Source of the DNA: Bacteroidaceae bacterium
GTDB lineage: Bacteria > Bacteroidota > Bacteroidia > Bacteroidales > Bacteroidaceae
Length of the DNA: 23,044 nucleotides
Direction of reading: 5' to 3'
NCBI GenBank assembly: GCA_017628775.1
Contig: JAGBYN010000122.1
Span: 1-23,044, forward strand
The translations under genes and the position numbers were made by a program. Below are positions 14,485 to 22,717 of the stretch, piece after piece (position 1 is the stretch's first letter; each line of letters begins with the position of its first letter). A model generated the notes under the pieces. The model saw nothing but the letters and a program-made list of their open reading frames with translations. It made no database searches and was not told the DNA's origin.

Positions 14485-17256
14485 TTGAAAACCTATATAT
14501 TTACAATACTTCTTTGCCTGGTTGGCTTGTCAACTATGGCAAGTGGCTCAAATTTGAATGGAAACTCCGTAAAAGCTTCGATGGCGTTGTCGCACAACAC
14601 CATCGGGGCTTTTCTTGCAGATACACTTCGTGCTGATTCAATGTTGGTTGACTCATTGCAAGCTGATACCGCAAAGGAGGAACGTACTGCAGGTATTGAA
14701 GCGCCTATTGATTTTGTGGCGCAGGATTCTATGGTTTACGATGCTAAAGTAGGTTTGGCTTATCTTTTTGGTAAATCAAAGGTGAATTATCAAAATATGG
14801 AGCTCACCGCAGCCAAGATCACCATGAATATGGACAGCAGTATGGTGCGTGCTGAGGGCAAGAAAGATACGGCTGGTGTGGTCTTGGAAAAACCACTTTT
14901 CAAGCAAGGCTCCGAGCAGTATGACAGCCATAACATGAGCTTCAACTTTAAGACGAAGAAAGGGTTTATTCAGAACACCTACACCGAGCAGGGTAATGGT
15001 TTCATGCAAAGTGAGCGTTCAAAGCGTACTGACGAAGGTATTGTTTATTTGGAACATGCAAAGTACACCACCTGCGATGCGGAACATCCACACTTCTACT
15101 TAGCTTTGTCGCGCGCAAAAGTGCGCCCAGGCAAGGACGTTGTTTTCGGACCTGCCCATTTGGTGGTTGAGGATGTGCCCTTGCCATTGGCAATTCCCTA
15201 TGGTTTCTTCCCATTCAATAAAAAATATTCTTCAGGTTTCTTGATGCCTACAATTGGTGATGAAACGATTCGAGGATTTTATTTGCGAGATGGGGGGTAT
15301 TACTTTGCTTTAAATGATAAAATGGACCTCCGCCTTCTCGGAGAAATCTACACAAAGGGATCCTGGGGTTTAAGTCTTGAAACGAACTATCGCAAGCGCT
15401 ATCGCCATAATGGTAATTTCTACGTGAGTTATTTGAATACGGTTGAAGGCGAAAAGAATATGCCTGATTATTTAAAGCAAACCAGTTTGAAGGTTCAATG
15501 GACCCACTCGCTCGACAGCAAGGCTATTCCTAACACCTCTTTTTCTGCACGTGTGAATTTTGCTTCGCAGAGTTACGAGCGCAATAACCTTCAGAGCCGT
15601 TACGACCCCGTGGCGTATTCTCAAAGTACGCGTGCCAGTGCCGTAAGTTATTCGCGCACATTCCCCAAGATTGGTTTGAACATCGCATTGTCAACCAACC
15701 TTACGCAGAACATGCGCGATTCATCAGTGGCTGTGACGTTGCCCGATATGTCAATCTCTTTAAATCGTTTTTATCCCTTTAAGCGCAAGCATGCTGCGGG
15801 TAAGGATAAATGGTATGAAAAGATTTCAATGTCCTACACCGGTTCGCTCACAAACAGCATCACCACAACTGAATCAGAGCTTTTCAAGTCGAATATGATT
15901 AAGGATTGGCGCAACGGTATGCAGCATCGCATTCCTATTGATGCCACCTTCCAATTGTTTAAGTACATCAACGTCACCCCTTCGTTTAACTTCCGTGATA
16001 TCATGTACAGCCGTAAGGTGAAACGTTCATGGGACACTGAAAAGCAACGCGAAGTGCAAGACACGATCTACGGCTTTTACAATCTCTACGACTGGAGTGC
16101 GTCGCTTTCTGCCAATACCACGCTTTATGGTTTTTATAAACCAACACTTAAATTCTTAAGTAAGAAGGTGGAGATGGTGCGCCATATGTTTAAACCTTCG
16201 GTTTCGTTCAGCTATGCACCCGATTTCACGACATCGCATTATGGATATACCACCTTCTACACCAAAACGGATGCCAATGGTGATGTGTCAACCGTAAGTT
16301 ATTCGCCTTATGCCGGGCAAGCCTATGGTTATCCTTCGGGGCGTAAAACGGGAAGCATCTCGATGTCGGTGTCCAATAATTTGGAAATGAAGGTAAAGAG
16401 CGATAAGGACAGTACGGGCGTTCGCAAGATTAGTCTTATTGATGAACTCTCAGGATCGTTGTCGTATAACCTTGCAGCCGAGCGCAAACCATGGAGCGAC
16501 TTGCAAATGCGTATCCGTTTGAAACTGACTGAGAAATACACGTTCTCAATGTCGGCAGTCTTTGCAACATATGCCTATGAATTTGATGAAAAGGGCAATG
16601 TAATCGTGGGCGACCGCACAGAATGGAGCCATGGTCGCTTCGGACGTTTCCAGGGTATGTCGCAAAACTTCTCTTACACATTCAACAATCAAACGTTCCA
16701 AAAACTGTGGGGTAAGATTCGGGGAGAAGATAAGGACGACGAAAAACAAGACGACCAGGAAACGACCGAAGATGGTTACGAAAGTATAGAAGACGCTAAT
16801 ATCGACCCAACCATAAAGGAAAATCGCGAAGCAAGTAAAAATGCAAAAACAAAATCCACCATTGATGATGATGGTTATTTGTCATTCAGCTTGCCCTGGG
16901 CGCTTACCGTTTCGTATGGTATAACCATGTCGGAAGACCGCTCAAAGCCCATTCGTGTCAAGAACATGCGCTATCCTTATAAGTACACGCAAAACCTCAA
17001 TTTCTCAGGCTATGTGCGTATTTCAGATGGCTGGAACATCTCTTACTCTTCAGGTTATGACTTTAACTACAAAGAGTTGTCTATGACAACACTATCACTC
17101 TCACGCGATCTTCACTGTTTCGAAATGTCGTGCAACGTAGTGCTCCGCCCCTATTCTTCATTCAACTTCAGCTTTAGAGCCAGAGCATCAGAATTGGCAG
17201 ATGCTTTGAAATGGGACAAGCGAAGCAGCTACAGCAGCAACATTGAGTGGTATTAA
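14485..17256 (+). CDS. LptD-like LPS-assembly outer-membrane protein
   Basis: Large outer-membrane protein of the LptD (OstA/Imp) type, which inserts lipopolysaccharide into the outer leaflet. From TTG 14485 it is 923 residues. A signal peptide follows at once (KTYIFTILLCLVGLSTMASG). An OstA/LptA-like beta-jellyroll domain occupies about residues 75-235, with YDAKVGLAYLFGKSKVNYQN. A long Tyr- and Ser-rich beta-barrel runs to the C-terminus, which ends in W-Y. A charged Asp/Glu/Lys-rich insert near 750-790 (EDKDDEKQDDQETTEDGYES) is probably a loop. No ATG precedes the signal peptide: in-frame starts are TTG 14464, TTG 14485 and ATG 14536, and the last would cut into the signal. No lptE is in the window. 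Family call is firm, start is not. Confidence 0.85.
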   Translation: MKTYIFTILLCLVGLSTMASGSNLNGNSVKASMALSHNTIGAFLADTLRADSMLVDSLQADTAKEERTAGIEAPIDFVAQDSMVYDAKVGLAYLFGKSKVNYQNMELTAAKITMNMDSSMVRAEGKKDTAGVVLEKPLFKQGSEQYDSHNMSFNFKTKKGFIQNTYTEQGNGFMQSERSKRTDEGIVYLEHAKYTTCDAEHPHFYLALSRAKVRPGKDVVFGPAHLVVEDVPLPLAIPYGFFPFNKKYSSGFLMPTIGDETIRGFYLRDGGYYFALNDKMDLRLLGEIYTKGSWGLSLETNYRKRYRHNGNFYVSYLNTVEGEKNMPDYLKQTSLKVQWTHSLDSKAIPNTSFSARVNFASQSYERNNLQSRYDPVAYSQSTRASAVSYSRTFPKIGLNIALSTNLTQNMRDSSVAVTLPDMSISLNRFYPFKRKHAAGKDKWYEKISMSYTGSLTNSITTTESELFKSNMIKDWRNGMQHRIPIDATFQLFKYINVTPSFNFRDIMYSRKVKRSWDTEKQREVQDTIYGFYNLYDWSASLSANTTLYGFYKPTLKFLSKKVEMVRHMFKPSVSFSYAPDFTTSHYGYTTFYTKTDANGDVSTVSYSPYAGQAYGYPSGRKTGSISMSVSNNLEMKVKSDKDSTGVRKISLIDELSGSLSYNLAAERKPWSDLQMRIRLKLTEKYTFSMSAVFATYAYEFDEKGNVIVGDRTEWSHGRFGRFQGMSQNFSYTFNNQTFQKLWGKIRGEDKDDEKQDDQETTEDGYESIEDANIDPTIKENREASKNAKTKSTIDDDGYLSFSLPWALTVSYGITMSEDRSKPIRVKNMRYPYKYTQNLNFSGYVRISDGWNISYSSGYDFNYKELSMTTLSLSRDLHCFEMSCNVVLRPYSSFNFSFRARASELADALKWDKRSSYSSNIEWY

Positions 17257-17314
17257 TCGCGCTGAGGAAAAATTAGACCTTAATGCTTAAAACCTTTTAA
17301 ACTTCTTGATTTCA

Positions 17315-18019
17315 ATGAAACGAATATTTTCAATCATATGGCTTGCCACTGCACTTTTTGCCTCATGTGGCGAAGATGAATACGAATTCCACCAAACCTA
17401 TTTCACACCGATGCAGCCCGATGGCTTGCGCCTGTACGCTGACCAAACTGTTGATAGCGTGCGCGTCATTTCATACGACCCCTGGCAGGCCACAACAAAC
17501 ATTCAGGGCGATGCCTGGTTCACAATAACACCCACTTCGTGCGAGTTTGTTCAAGGAGAAGCCATGCGCAACATGCGAATCGATATCCATGCCACGCCCA
17601 ATACAACGAGCAAGATACGCAGTGGAATTATTCAAGTCAGTAGCTACTACAACATCGGCATGAGTGTTTATCAGTTCACATGGTTACACATCAAGAATCC
17701 CATTGGCAAACTTGTTACAACCGACGACGCAGGCCATGCCATTGCAAAGGATGAACAATTTGAGGCGTTTGAAGCAAACTTGACCCACAATCAAGCCAAC
17801 TATGAGATAAACTTTGTTGTTTATGCCGACGATGCAACGTTGACCTCAAATGTCGAATGGCTTAAACCCGAGCAAACCACGTTCAGCGCATGTCTGCATT
17901 ATGTGAAGGTGGCTTGCGAACCAAACACTGAGCCACAGGAACGTGTCGGTACCCTTGTTTTGACTTCAAATGGTGTGGCTACACCCATAACATTTAAGCA
18001 AGAACGCAGAAACAACTAA
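17315..18019 (+). CDS. Putative lipoprotein with BACON-like beta domains
   Basis: A 234-residue predicted lipoprotein. The signal (MKRIFSIIWLATALFASC) ends in a lipobox with the lipidated Cys18, followed by GEDE. Acidic residues after the Cys are compatible with surface export in Bacteroidota. The rest reads as one or two immunoglobulin-like beta domains: WFTITPTSCEFVQGE with RSGIIQVSSYYN, and near the end VEWLKPEQTTFSACLHY with RVGTLVLTSNGVATPITFKQ. The last pattern resembles BACON domains, often found in glycan-binding or adhesin-like proteins. ATG 17315 is preferred over an in-frame TTG at 17306. It follows the LptD-like gene and precedes the next gene by 24 bp. Function is unknown. Confidence 0.75.
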   Translation: MKRIFSIIWLATALFASCGEDEYEFHQTYFTPMQPDGLRLYADQTVDSVRVISYDPWQATTNIQGDAWFTITPTSCEFVQGEAMRNMRIDIHATPNTTSKIRSGIIQVSSYYNIGMSVYQFTWLHIKNPIGKLVTTDDAGHAIAKDEQFEAFEANLTHNQANYEINFVVYADDATLTSNVEWLKPEQTTFSACLHYVKVACEPNTEPQERVGTLVLTSNGVATPITFKQERRNN

Positions 18020-18043
18020 GTGTAATAACGCCAAACTGTAGGT

Positions 18044-18667
18044 ATGCAAAATATTCATGACCTTCCTTTAGTAGAACAAATACGCACCCTGAAGCGCGAG
18101 TTTCATTTGATGATGAATGGGGTAGTGAGCCAGTCGATGCGCGAAAAGGGACTGACCTACCGCACCAACTTTGGCGTCGAACTCCCCCGTTTGCAGGCGT
18201 TCTCCACGCAGTTGCCACATACCGAAGATTTGGCTTTAGCGCTCTGGAAAGAACAAGTAAGGGAGTGCCGTCTTTTGGCGCCCATGTTGATGCCGCCTTC
18301 AGCTTTTCAAGAAGATATGGCAGAGCTGTGGGTCGAGCAAATTCAATTTCCCGAAGAAGCCGAATGCCTTGTGATGTTCCTCTTTCAACATCTGCCTTAT
18401 GCTTCCGGCAAAGCCTTTGAGTGGATAGCACGTGCTGAAGATATGCCGCAAATCTGTGGATGGATGATCTTAGGTCGTCTTTTCGCGCGCGGCGCCACGC
18501 CCTCTGCGCGCGATGCCGAAGAACTGCTGGATCAACTCCAGGCCGCTTTGCACGACACCAATTACCACATCCGGCAAGCAGCCTATAAAACCTTGTTGAA
18601 GTTTATGGATTTAAACGAGGAGGCAGAGCAGAAAGGCGAGGCTATATTAAATGCCTTAGGGATGTGA
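18044..18667 (+). CDS. DNA alkylation repair-like HEAT-repeat protein
   Basis: A 207-residue all-helical protein of the family annotated as DNA alkylation repair enzyme-like. The start (RTLKREFHLMMNGVVSQSMR, then EKGLTYRTNFGVELPRLQAF) and the repeated helix pairs (LALALWKEQVRECRLLAPML, LWVEQIQFPEEAE, QAALHDTNYHIRQAAYKTLL) are typical. True AlkD enzymes flip no base and use Trp and Asp in a concave surface; I could not confirm those residues here, so glycosylase activity is uncertain. Bacteroidota members may be only structural relatives. It is 24 bp after the lipoprotein gene and probably shares its transcript. An imperfect hairpin follows at 18690-18733 without a T run. Confidence 0.8.
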   Translation: MQNIHDLPLVEQIRTLKREFHLMMNGVVSQSMREKGLTYRTNFGVELPRLQAFSTQLPHTEDLALALWKEQVRECRLLAPMLMPPSAFQEDMAELWVEQIQFPEEAECLVMFLFQHLPYASGKAFEWIARAEDMPQICGWMILGRLFARGATPSARDAEELLDQLQAALHDTNYHIRQAAYKTLLKFMDLNEEAEQKGEAILNALGM

Positions 18668-18747
18668 AAAGAATAAGATTTATGTCAATTAGGGTAGGCT
18701 GGCTTTCATGAGAATAGTTCGCGAGCTACCCTATAAAAATAAAAACA

Positions 18748-19158
18748 ATGCGAACAGAACTTCCCCCTTATTGTAAACGCTTAAGGGCAGATCGTGCAGC
18801 TGCAATTTATGCAGACATACTCAAGAAACTGAAAAAGGAAAAACTCTATAGAGATCCTAAATACACAGCGTCGAAATTAGCTAAGGATTTAGAAACCAAC
18901 ACCCGTTATATCGCCGCGGCAGTCCTTACAAGCACGGGCGATAATTTTAACACCCTCGTCAATAGCCTGCGCTTGCATGACGCGTGCAAGATGCTCACAA
19001 GCCAGCAACACGCACATTTGTCGGCCGAGGAAATCGGTTTGCTGTCAGGCTTCTCTTCCCGACAATCTTTTTATCGGGCTTTCGAAAAAGTTTATCAGAC
19101 AACACCCCGGCAGTATCGACTCTCTGCCAAATGTGAAGATACTTGCACCTCAGAATAA
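18748..19158 (+). CDS. Single-domain AraC-type transcription regulator
   Basis: A 136-residue protein with little beyond a DNA-binding domain of the AraC class. The first helix-turn-helix lies near residues 38-65 (YTASKLAKDLETNTRYIAAA). The second, at about 90-125, carries the class signature (LSAEEIGLLSGFSSRQSFYR, then AFEKVYQTTPRQYR). The usual ligand-binding or two-component sensor part is missing, and the 30-residue N-terminus is helical and basic. There is no sign of truncation: it starts with ATG after an 80-bp gap. In Bacteroidota this domain form also ends hybrid sensor kinases, so it could be a descendant of one. Targets are unknown; the neighbouring cyuA-type gene is a possibility. 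Confidence 0.82.
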   Translation: MRTELPPYCKRLRADRAAAIYADILKKLKKEKLYRDPKYTASKLAKDLETNTRYIAAAVLTSTGDNFNTLVNSLRLHDACKMLTSQQHAHLSAEEIGLLSGFSSRQSFYRAFEKVYQTTPRQYRLSAKCEDTCTSE

Positions 19159-19166
19159 TTTACGCT

Positions 19167-19352
19167 GGGTTTTATAAATTATTTGTTTTATTCTCTCGGT
19201 TGATTCAGAGCCCGGTCGCTTTGCTTATCCTTTGGGTGGCTCTCAGTCTTTTTCTGACGCCTTACCGCATAGCCCGCCGCGCTTCGTCGTCGCTAAAAAG
19301 CGAGAATCCTCAAAAAACATGAAAATCGACTCCGGGTTAATTTATAGAACCC
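19167..19352. repeat. 186-bp intergenic element bounded by 15-bp inverted repeats
   Basis: The ends gggttttataaatta (19167-19181) and taatttatagaaccc (19338-19352) are inverted copies with a single G-T type mismatch. The interior is more GC-rich than the ends, has inner cccgg/ccggg pairs at 19211 and 19332, a small tcgct/agcga hairpin, and no gene. It fills the gap between the AraC-type gene and the cyuA-type gene. It could be a small mobile or interspersed repeat, or a structured leader of the downstream gene. No target duplication is obvious. Confidence 0.5.
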
Positions 19353-19376
19353 GCCTTACTTCAAAAACATTGAATT

Positions 19377-20693
19377 ATGCTAACTCTTGAAACACGCAAT
19401 CAAATAACTGCACTTGTACGTCGCTGGGTGGTTCCCGCAATGGGCTGTACGGAACCCATTTGTGTGGCTCTGGCCACCGCCAAGGCCACTGAGGTTTTAG
19501 GCACCATGCCCGTAAGCATCAATGTGTCGTTGAGCGCAAACATCCTGAAAAATGCTATGGGTGTCGGCATTCCCGGAACAGGTATGGTAGGCCTGCCCAT
19601 CGCCATAGCATTAGGGGCCGTTGTCGGAAAGTCGGCCTACGGACTTGAAGTGATTAAAGATTGCACATCAAAGGATGTTGAAAAGGCCAAAGCTTATATG
19701 GCAACCGACTGCATACATATTGATCTAAACAACGAAACGCAGGAAAAGTTATACGTCGAGGTGCTGTGCAAGGATGCCGTTGGCAATCATTCGCGCGTCC
19801 TGATTGAGCGCGAACATACCAATATTTGTTGTGTTGAAAAGAACGGAGCGCCCGTCGGTTTGTCATCACATGAAGGTCAGCGTGCCGTTGAGCATTCAGC
19901 CCATGAGCAACAGCCCATCTTGACGTTAAAAACCGTTTATGAATATGCCACAACGGCGCCGCTCGCGGAAATAGAATTTATTAATGAAGCTGGCGTGCTG
20001 AATATGGAAGCTGCGGCGAAATCGCTTCAAAGCAACTACGGCCATTGCCTGGGCAAAACCTTAAGCCGCCCCTTAGGCAAGGGTATTATGGGCGAAAGCA
20101 TCTTCTCGCATATACTGTCGAGCACATCCTGCGCATGCGATGCACGCATGGCAGGGGCAATGATTCCCGTGATGAGCAACTCAGGCAGTGGCAATCAAGG
20201 TATTTGTGCCACCAATCCCGTCGTTGTCTTTGCCAGGGAAAATCACAATACGCCAGAGGAAATGACACGTGCTTTAATGCTCAGCCATCTCACCGCCATT
20301 TACATCAAGCAAAATCTTGGCACCCTCTCAGCCTTGTGTGGTTGCGTTGTGGCATCCACGGGCTCAAGTTGTGGCATAACGTATTTAATGGGTGGCGAGT
20401 ACGAACAAATTAGCGCAGCCGTTAAAAACATGATTGCCAATCTCACGGGCATGATTTGCGATGGCGCCAAGCCGTCGTGTGCGCTCAAGCTCACTTCGGC
20501 TGTAAGCACATCTGTCCTTTCCGCGATGCTGGCGATGCAAGGCAACTGCGTGTCGAGTGTAGAAGGTATTATCGACGACGATGTGGATCAATGCGTGCGC
20601 AACCTCGTGGCGATCGGTGCCGATTCCATGAACGAAACCGATAAGCGCGTGCTTCACATCATGACCCACAAAACCAGCAAAGTTCATTGCTAA
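19377..20693 (+). CDS. cyuA: L-cysteine desulfidase / serine dehydratase alpha-type protein (CyuA, UPF0597 family)
   Basis: A 438-residue member of the CyuA/YhaM family. Characterised members break L-cysteine into pyruvate, ammonia and sulfide with a 4Fe-4S cluster. Cys24 in AMGCTEP is the conserved N-terminal cysteine. The C-terminal half has SNSGSGNQGICATNPVV at about 267-283, a Cys-rich CGCVVASTGSSCGITYLMGG at 321-340, and GMICDGAKPSCALK at about 358-371. These hold the expected cluster and substrate residues. GIPGTGMVGLPIAIALGAV near 64-82 is also family-typical. Length is normal. No transporter partner (CyuP) is beside it. It follows the 19167-19352 element by 24 bp and ends at a terminator. 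The symbol is by family, not shown for this organism. Confidence 0.88.
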   Translation: MLTLETRNQITALVRRWVVPAMGCTEPICVALATAKATEVLGTMPVSINVSLSANILKNAMGVGIPGTGMVGLPIAIALGAVVGKSAYGLEVIKDCTSKDVEKAKAYMATDCIHIDLNNETQEKLYVEVLCKDAVGNHSRVLIEREHTNICCVEKNGAPVGLSSHEGQRAVEHSAHEQQPILTLKTVYEYATTAPLAEIEFINEAGVLNMEAAAKSLQSNYGHCLGKTLSRPLGKGIMGESIFSHILSSTSCACDARMAGAMIPVMSNSGSGNQGICATNPVVVFARENHNTPEEMTRALMLSHLTAIYIKQNLGTLSALCGCVVASTGSSCGITYLMGGEYEQISAAVKNMIANLTGMICDGAKPSCALKLTSAVSTSVLSAMLAMQGNCVSSVEGIIDDDVDQCVRNLVAIGADSMNETDKRVLHIMTHKTSKVHC

Positions 20694-20698
20694 ACTTT

Positions 20699-20745
20699 AA
20701 TACTCCCATAGTAGCACTTGCGTGCTCCTGTGGGAGTATTCTTTG
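20699..20745 (+). terminator. Rho-independent terminator after the cyuA-type gene
   Basis: aatactccca at 20699-20708 pairs with tgggagtatt at 20731-20740. An inner agca/tgct stem and the T-rich cttt complete it, six bases past the stop codon. Confidence 0.85.
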
Positions 20746-20929
20746 TTATAGCTCAACAATAAATTACATGACGAAATTTCAGTAAGTTTCCCATGAGGAT
20801 AACAAGGCAAAAAAATAAGTAAAATCTACTTTAAAATAGTGCTCAAATAATTCCGAATTTAAAACAACTTTTAAATCATTTATGGTTGAATAATATAAAA
20901 AAGAAAACAAATGAAAAAATTATAAATAT

Positions 20930-21082
20930 ATGAAGCCTGAAATTCAGGTGATTGAAGTGAAAACAGAAGGGATGCTTGCCGTAAGTTCAGATTTCTTAGA
21001 TGTGAATCCAAACGGAAGTGGAACACCCGCAACAAATCGGTTTGGTGATTGGGATGATGAAAAATGGTTGAATGGAGAATAA
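20930..21082 (+). CDS. Small uncharacterised Bacteroidota protein (50 residues)
   Basis: ATG 20930 to TAA 21082 encodes 50 residues: start MKPEIQVIEVKTEGMLAVSS, middle NPNGSGTPATNR, end FGDWDDEKWLNGE. It has no signal peptide or membrane helix, a Gly/Pro/Asn-rich middle and an acidic, tryptophan-rich tail. I recall many short Prevotella and Bacteroides proteins with the same plan: a P-x-x-x-V-x-x-x-K head, a (M/L)LA-x-S block, then a tail with R and W/F-D-D-E. Codon use is normal. It stands alone in a 420-bp gap between a terminator and the arsR promoter; a preceding AT-rich 185 bp shows no clear promoter. Function is unknown; a leader-type or peptide precursor is possible but not shown. Confidence 0.65.
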   Translation: MKPEIQVIEVKTEGMLAVSSDFLDVNPNGSGTPATNRFGDWDDEKWLNGE

Positions 21083-21109
21083 TATTGCTTAATGTGTGTA
21101 GGAAATTTC

Positions 21110-21140
21110 TTTGCTACATCAAATGTTATTCGTACTTTTG
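21110..21140 (+). promoter_or_regulatory. Promoter for the arsR operon
   Basis: TTTG at 21110-21113 and TACTTTTG at 21133-21140 are 19 bp apart, an exact fit to the Bacteroidota pattern. It lies 23 bp before ATG 21164, which shows that an in-frame ATG at 21092 is not the true start. Confidence 0.8.
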
Positions 21141-21163
21141 CGAACAACAAACAGCATTCGATT

Positions 21164-21496
21164 ATGGCAAATAAAGAATATAGCATTAAGCAAGAGCAAG
21201 TTGCACGCTTCGCAAAGGCGATGGGGCATCCTGCCCGAATAGCAATCTTGCAGTTCTTGGCGAAACAGACGCAATGCTATTTTGGTGATATTCACGAAGA
21301 ATTGCCCATTGCCAAGGCTACCGTTTCGCAGCATCTGAAGGAGTTGAAAGATGCTGGCTTGATACAAGGCGAGGTGGAAACTCCCAAAGTGAAGTATTGC
21401 ATCAATCGGGAAAATTGGCAACTTGCAGAGACGCTCTTCGGAGAATTTTTTGACGGTTGTGCCTGCAAGAACAAGAAAGAGAGTTGCTGTGAATAA
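21164..21496 (+). CDS. ArsR/SmtB-family metalloid-sensing repressor
   Basis: A 110-residue winged-helix repressor. The fold is clear: [19 protein letters not shown] at about 17-35, and the recognition helix [20 protein letters not shown] at 50-69. It has cysteines at 38, 79, 99, 101, 108 and 109; the C-terminal [11 protein letters not shown] cluster could bind a thiol-loving ligand such as As(III). In the family, ligand binding releases the repressor from its own promoter. The promoter at 21110-21140 overlaps the region where it should act. The four following genes are on the same strand with short gaps, so it probably controls them all. The inducer is inferred, not shown. Confidence 0.9.
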   Translation: MANKEYSIKQEQVARFAKAMGHPARIAILQFLAKQTQCYFGDIHEELPIAKATVSQHLKELKDAGLIQGEVETPKVKYCINRENWQLAETLFGEFFDGCACKNKKESCCE

Positions 21497-21566
21497 ACAG
21501 CCTCTTTTTTTAGAAATAATGTTCGTTGTTTTACGAATTACAAATAAATATATAAATGTTAAGCGT

Positions 21567-22001
21567 ATGAAAAAAGAATTATTGATGATTGCCCTTTGTG
21601 TGGGTATGGTTGCTTGCGGTAATGGCAATGCAAAGAATGAATCTGAAGCAGAAAAGCAAATGAAGAAAGATGTCGTAGAGGTATTGTACTTTCACGGCAA
21701 GCAGCGTTGTGCTACTTGTATGGCTATTGAGAAGAACACCAAGGATTTGTTGGAAACTACTTTTTCCAATCAACTAAAAACTGGAGAGGTGGTATTCAAG
21801 TCAGTGGATATCACCGAAGAAGAAACGCTTGCCGACAAGTATGAAGTGAGTTGGTCATCGCTTATTATTGTCGATTATGACAAGAACGGAAAAGAAGATG
21901 CCGCTAATCTGACAGAGTTTGCCTTTGGCAATGCTCGTAACAATCCCGACAACTTCAAGAAGGGTGTTGAGGAACAAATCAATACAATGCTAAACAATTA
22001 G
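21567..22001 (+). CDS. Thioredoxin-fold lipoprotein, ArsF family
   Basis: A 144-residue predicted lipoprotein; lipobox MVAC puts the lipidated cysteine at Cys17. The domain after about residue 35 has a thioredoxin-like start (VVEVLYFHGKQRCATCMAIE) with a CATC redox pair at Cys48 and Cys51. A later YEVSWSSLIIVDYDKNGKED corresponds to the strand region of the fold. I know this family as the ArsF-type nitroreductase subunit, linked to reduction of nitro-aromatic arsenicals; that link is from memory. It lies 70 bp after arsR and only 4 bp before the CcdA-like gene, which would supply electrons or act as its membrane partner. ATG 21567 is preferred over longer in-frame starts inside arsR. Confidence 0.8.
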   Translation: MKKELLMIALCVGMVACGNGNAKNESEAEKQMKKDVVEVLYFHGKQRCATCMAIEKNTKDLLETTFSNQLKTGEVVFKSVDITEEETLADKYEVSWSSLIIVDYDKNGKEDAANLTEFAFGNARNNPDNFKKGVEEQINTMLNN

Positions 22002-22005
22002 AACT

Positions 22006-22713
22006 ATGGACTGGTTACAATCATTATTGGAGAGTAGTTCAACCCCTGTCCTGACTGCGTTTCTTTTAGGTTTGCTTACAGCCCTTTCGCCTTGCCCATT
22101 GGCAACCAATATTGCAGCAATTGGTTATATTGGTAAAAAAATCAACGACCGCAAACGGATATTTTGTAACGGATTGCTCTACACATTGGGAAGAGTGGTG
22201 GTGTATACGCTGCTTGGCGTGGTACTAATTGCTTTGCTTAAAGGTGGTTCAAGCCTATTTGGTATTCAGAAGTTTATCGGCAAGTATGGCGAACTGATTC
22301 TTCCTCCTGCCTTGTTGCTCATTGGTTTGTATATGTTGTTTGGAAGCAAACTCCGACTACCTTCATTCGGATTTGGTGGCAACGGAGAGCGTTTGGCAAG
22401 AAGCGGAAGTTGGGGAGCGTTGTTCTTGGGAGCATTGTTTGCTATGGCATTTTGCCCCACAAGTGGAGTCTTCTATTTCGGGATGCTGATACCGATGTCG
22501 GCAACGGCTACAATGGGCTATCTACTGCCTGCAATTTTCGCGATCGCCACCGCCTTGCCTGTATTGATTGTGGCGTGGGTATTGGCTTTCAGTGCAGGGC
22601 AGATAGGCAAGGTTTATGGACGAATGCAGACCATTCAGCGGTGGCTAAATATAGTAGTCGGCATTCTGTTTATTGTGATTGGAATTTATGATTGTATCAC
22701 CTTTTATTTTTAA
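22006..22713 (+). CDS. CcdA/DsbD-like membrane protein, ArsG family
   Basis: A 235-residue integral membrane protein with about six hydrophobic helices. It has the two conserved cysteines of the CcdA/DsbD transmembrane domain, one in LSPCPLATN (Cys30) and one in AFCPTSG (Cys150), which in DsbD-type proteins carry electrons across the membrane. Proteins of this form beside an ArsF-type lipoprotein are called ArsG, described as an efflux permease for aromatic arsenicals. Whether it transports a substrate or only electrons cannot be told from sequence, and the two cysteines favour a redox part. It lies 4 bp after the lipoprotein gene and 4 bp before the small redox protein, so translation is probably coupled. 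Confidence 0.85.
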   Translation: MDWLQSLLESSSTPVLTAFLLGLLTALSPCPLATNIAAIGYIGKKINDRKRIFCNGLLYTLGRVVVYTLLGVVLIALLKGGSSLFGIQKFIGKYGELILPPALLLIGLYMLFGSKLRLPSFGFGGNGERLARSGSWGALFLGALFAMAFCPTSGVFYFGMLIPMSATATMGYLLPAIFAIATALPVLIVAWVLAFSAGQIGKVYGRMQTIQRWLNIVVGILFIVIGIYDCITFYF

Positions 22714-22717
22714 GATT

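Noticed and set aside
18690..18733. Inverted repeat tagggtag/ctacccta as a terminator after the HEAT-repeat gene
   Set aside because: The loop is 28 bases and no T run follows; too weak to call.
19204..19376. Open frame through the interior of the 19167-19352 element
   Set aside because: It has no start codon in a sensible place and the product is low in hydrophobic order, so it looks like chance.
21092..21163. Extended N-terminus of the ArsR-family protein
   Set aside because: An exact promoter at 21110-21140 lies inside it and ArsR similarity starts only after ATG 21164.
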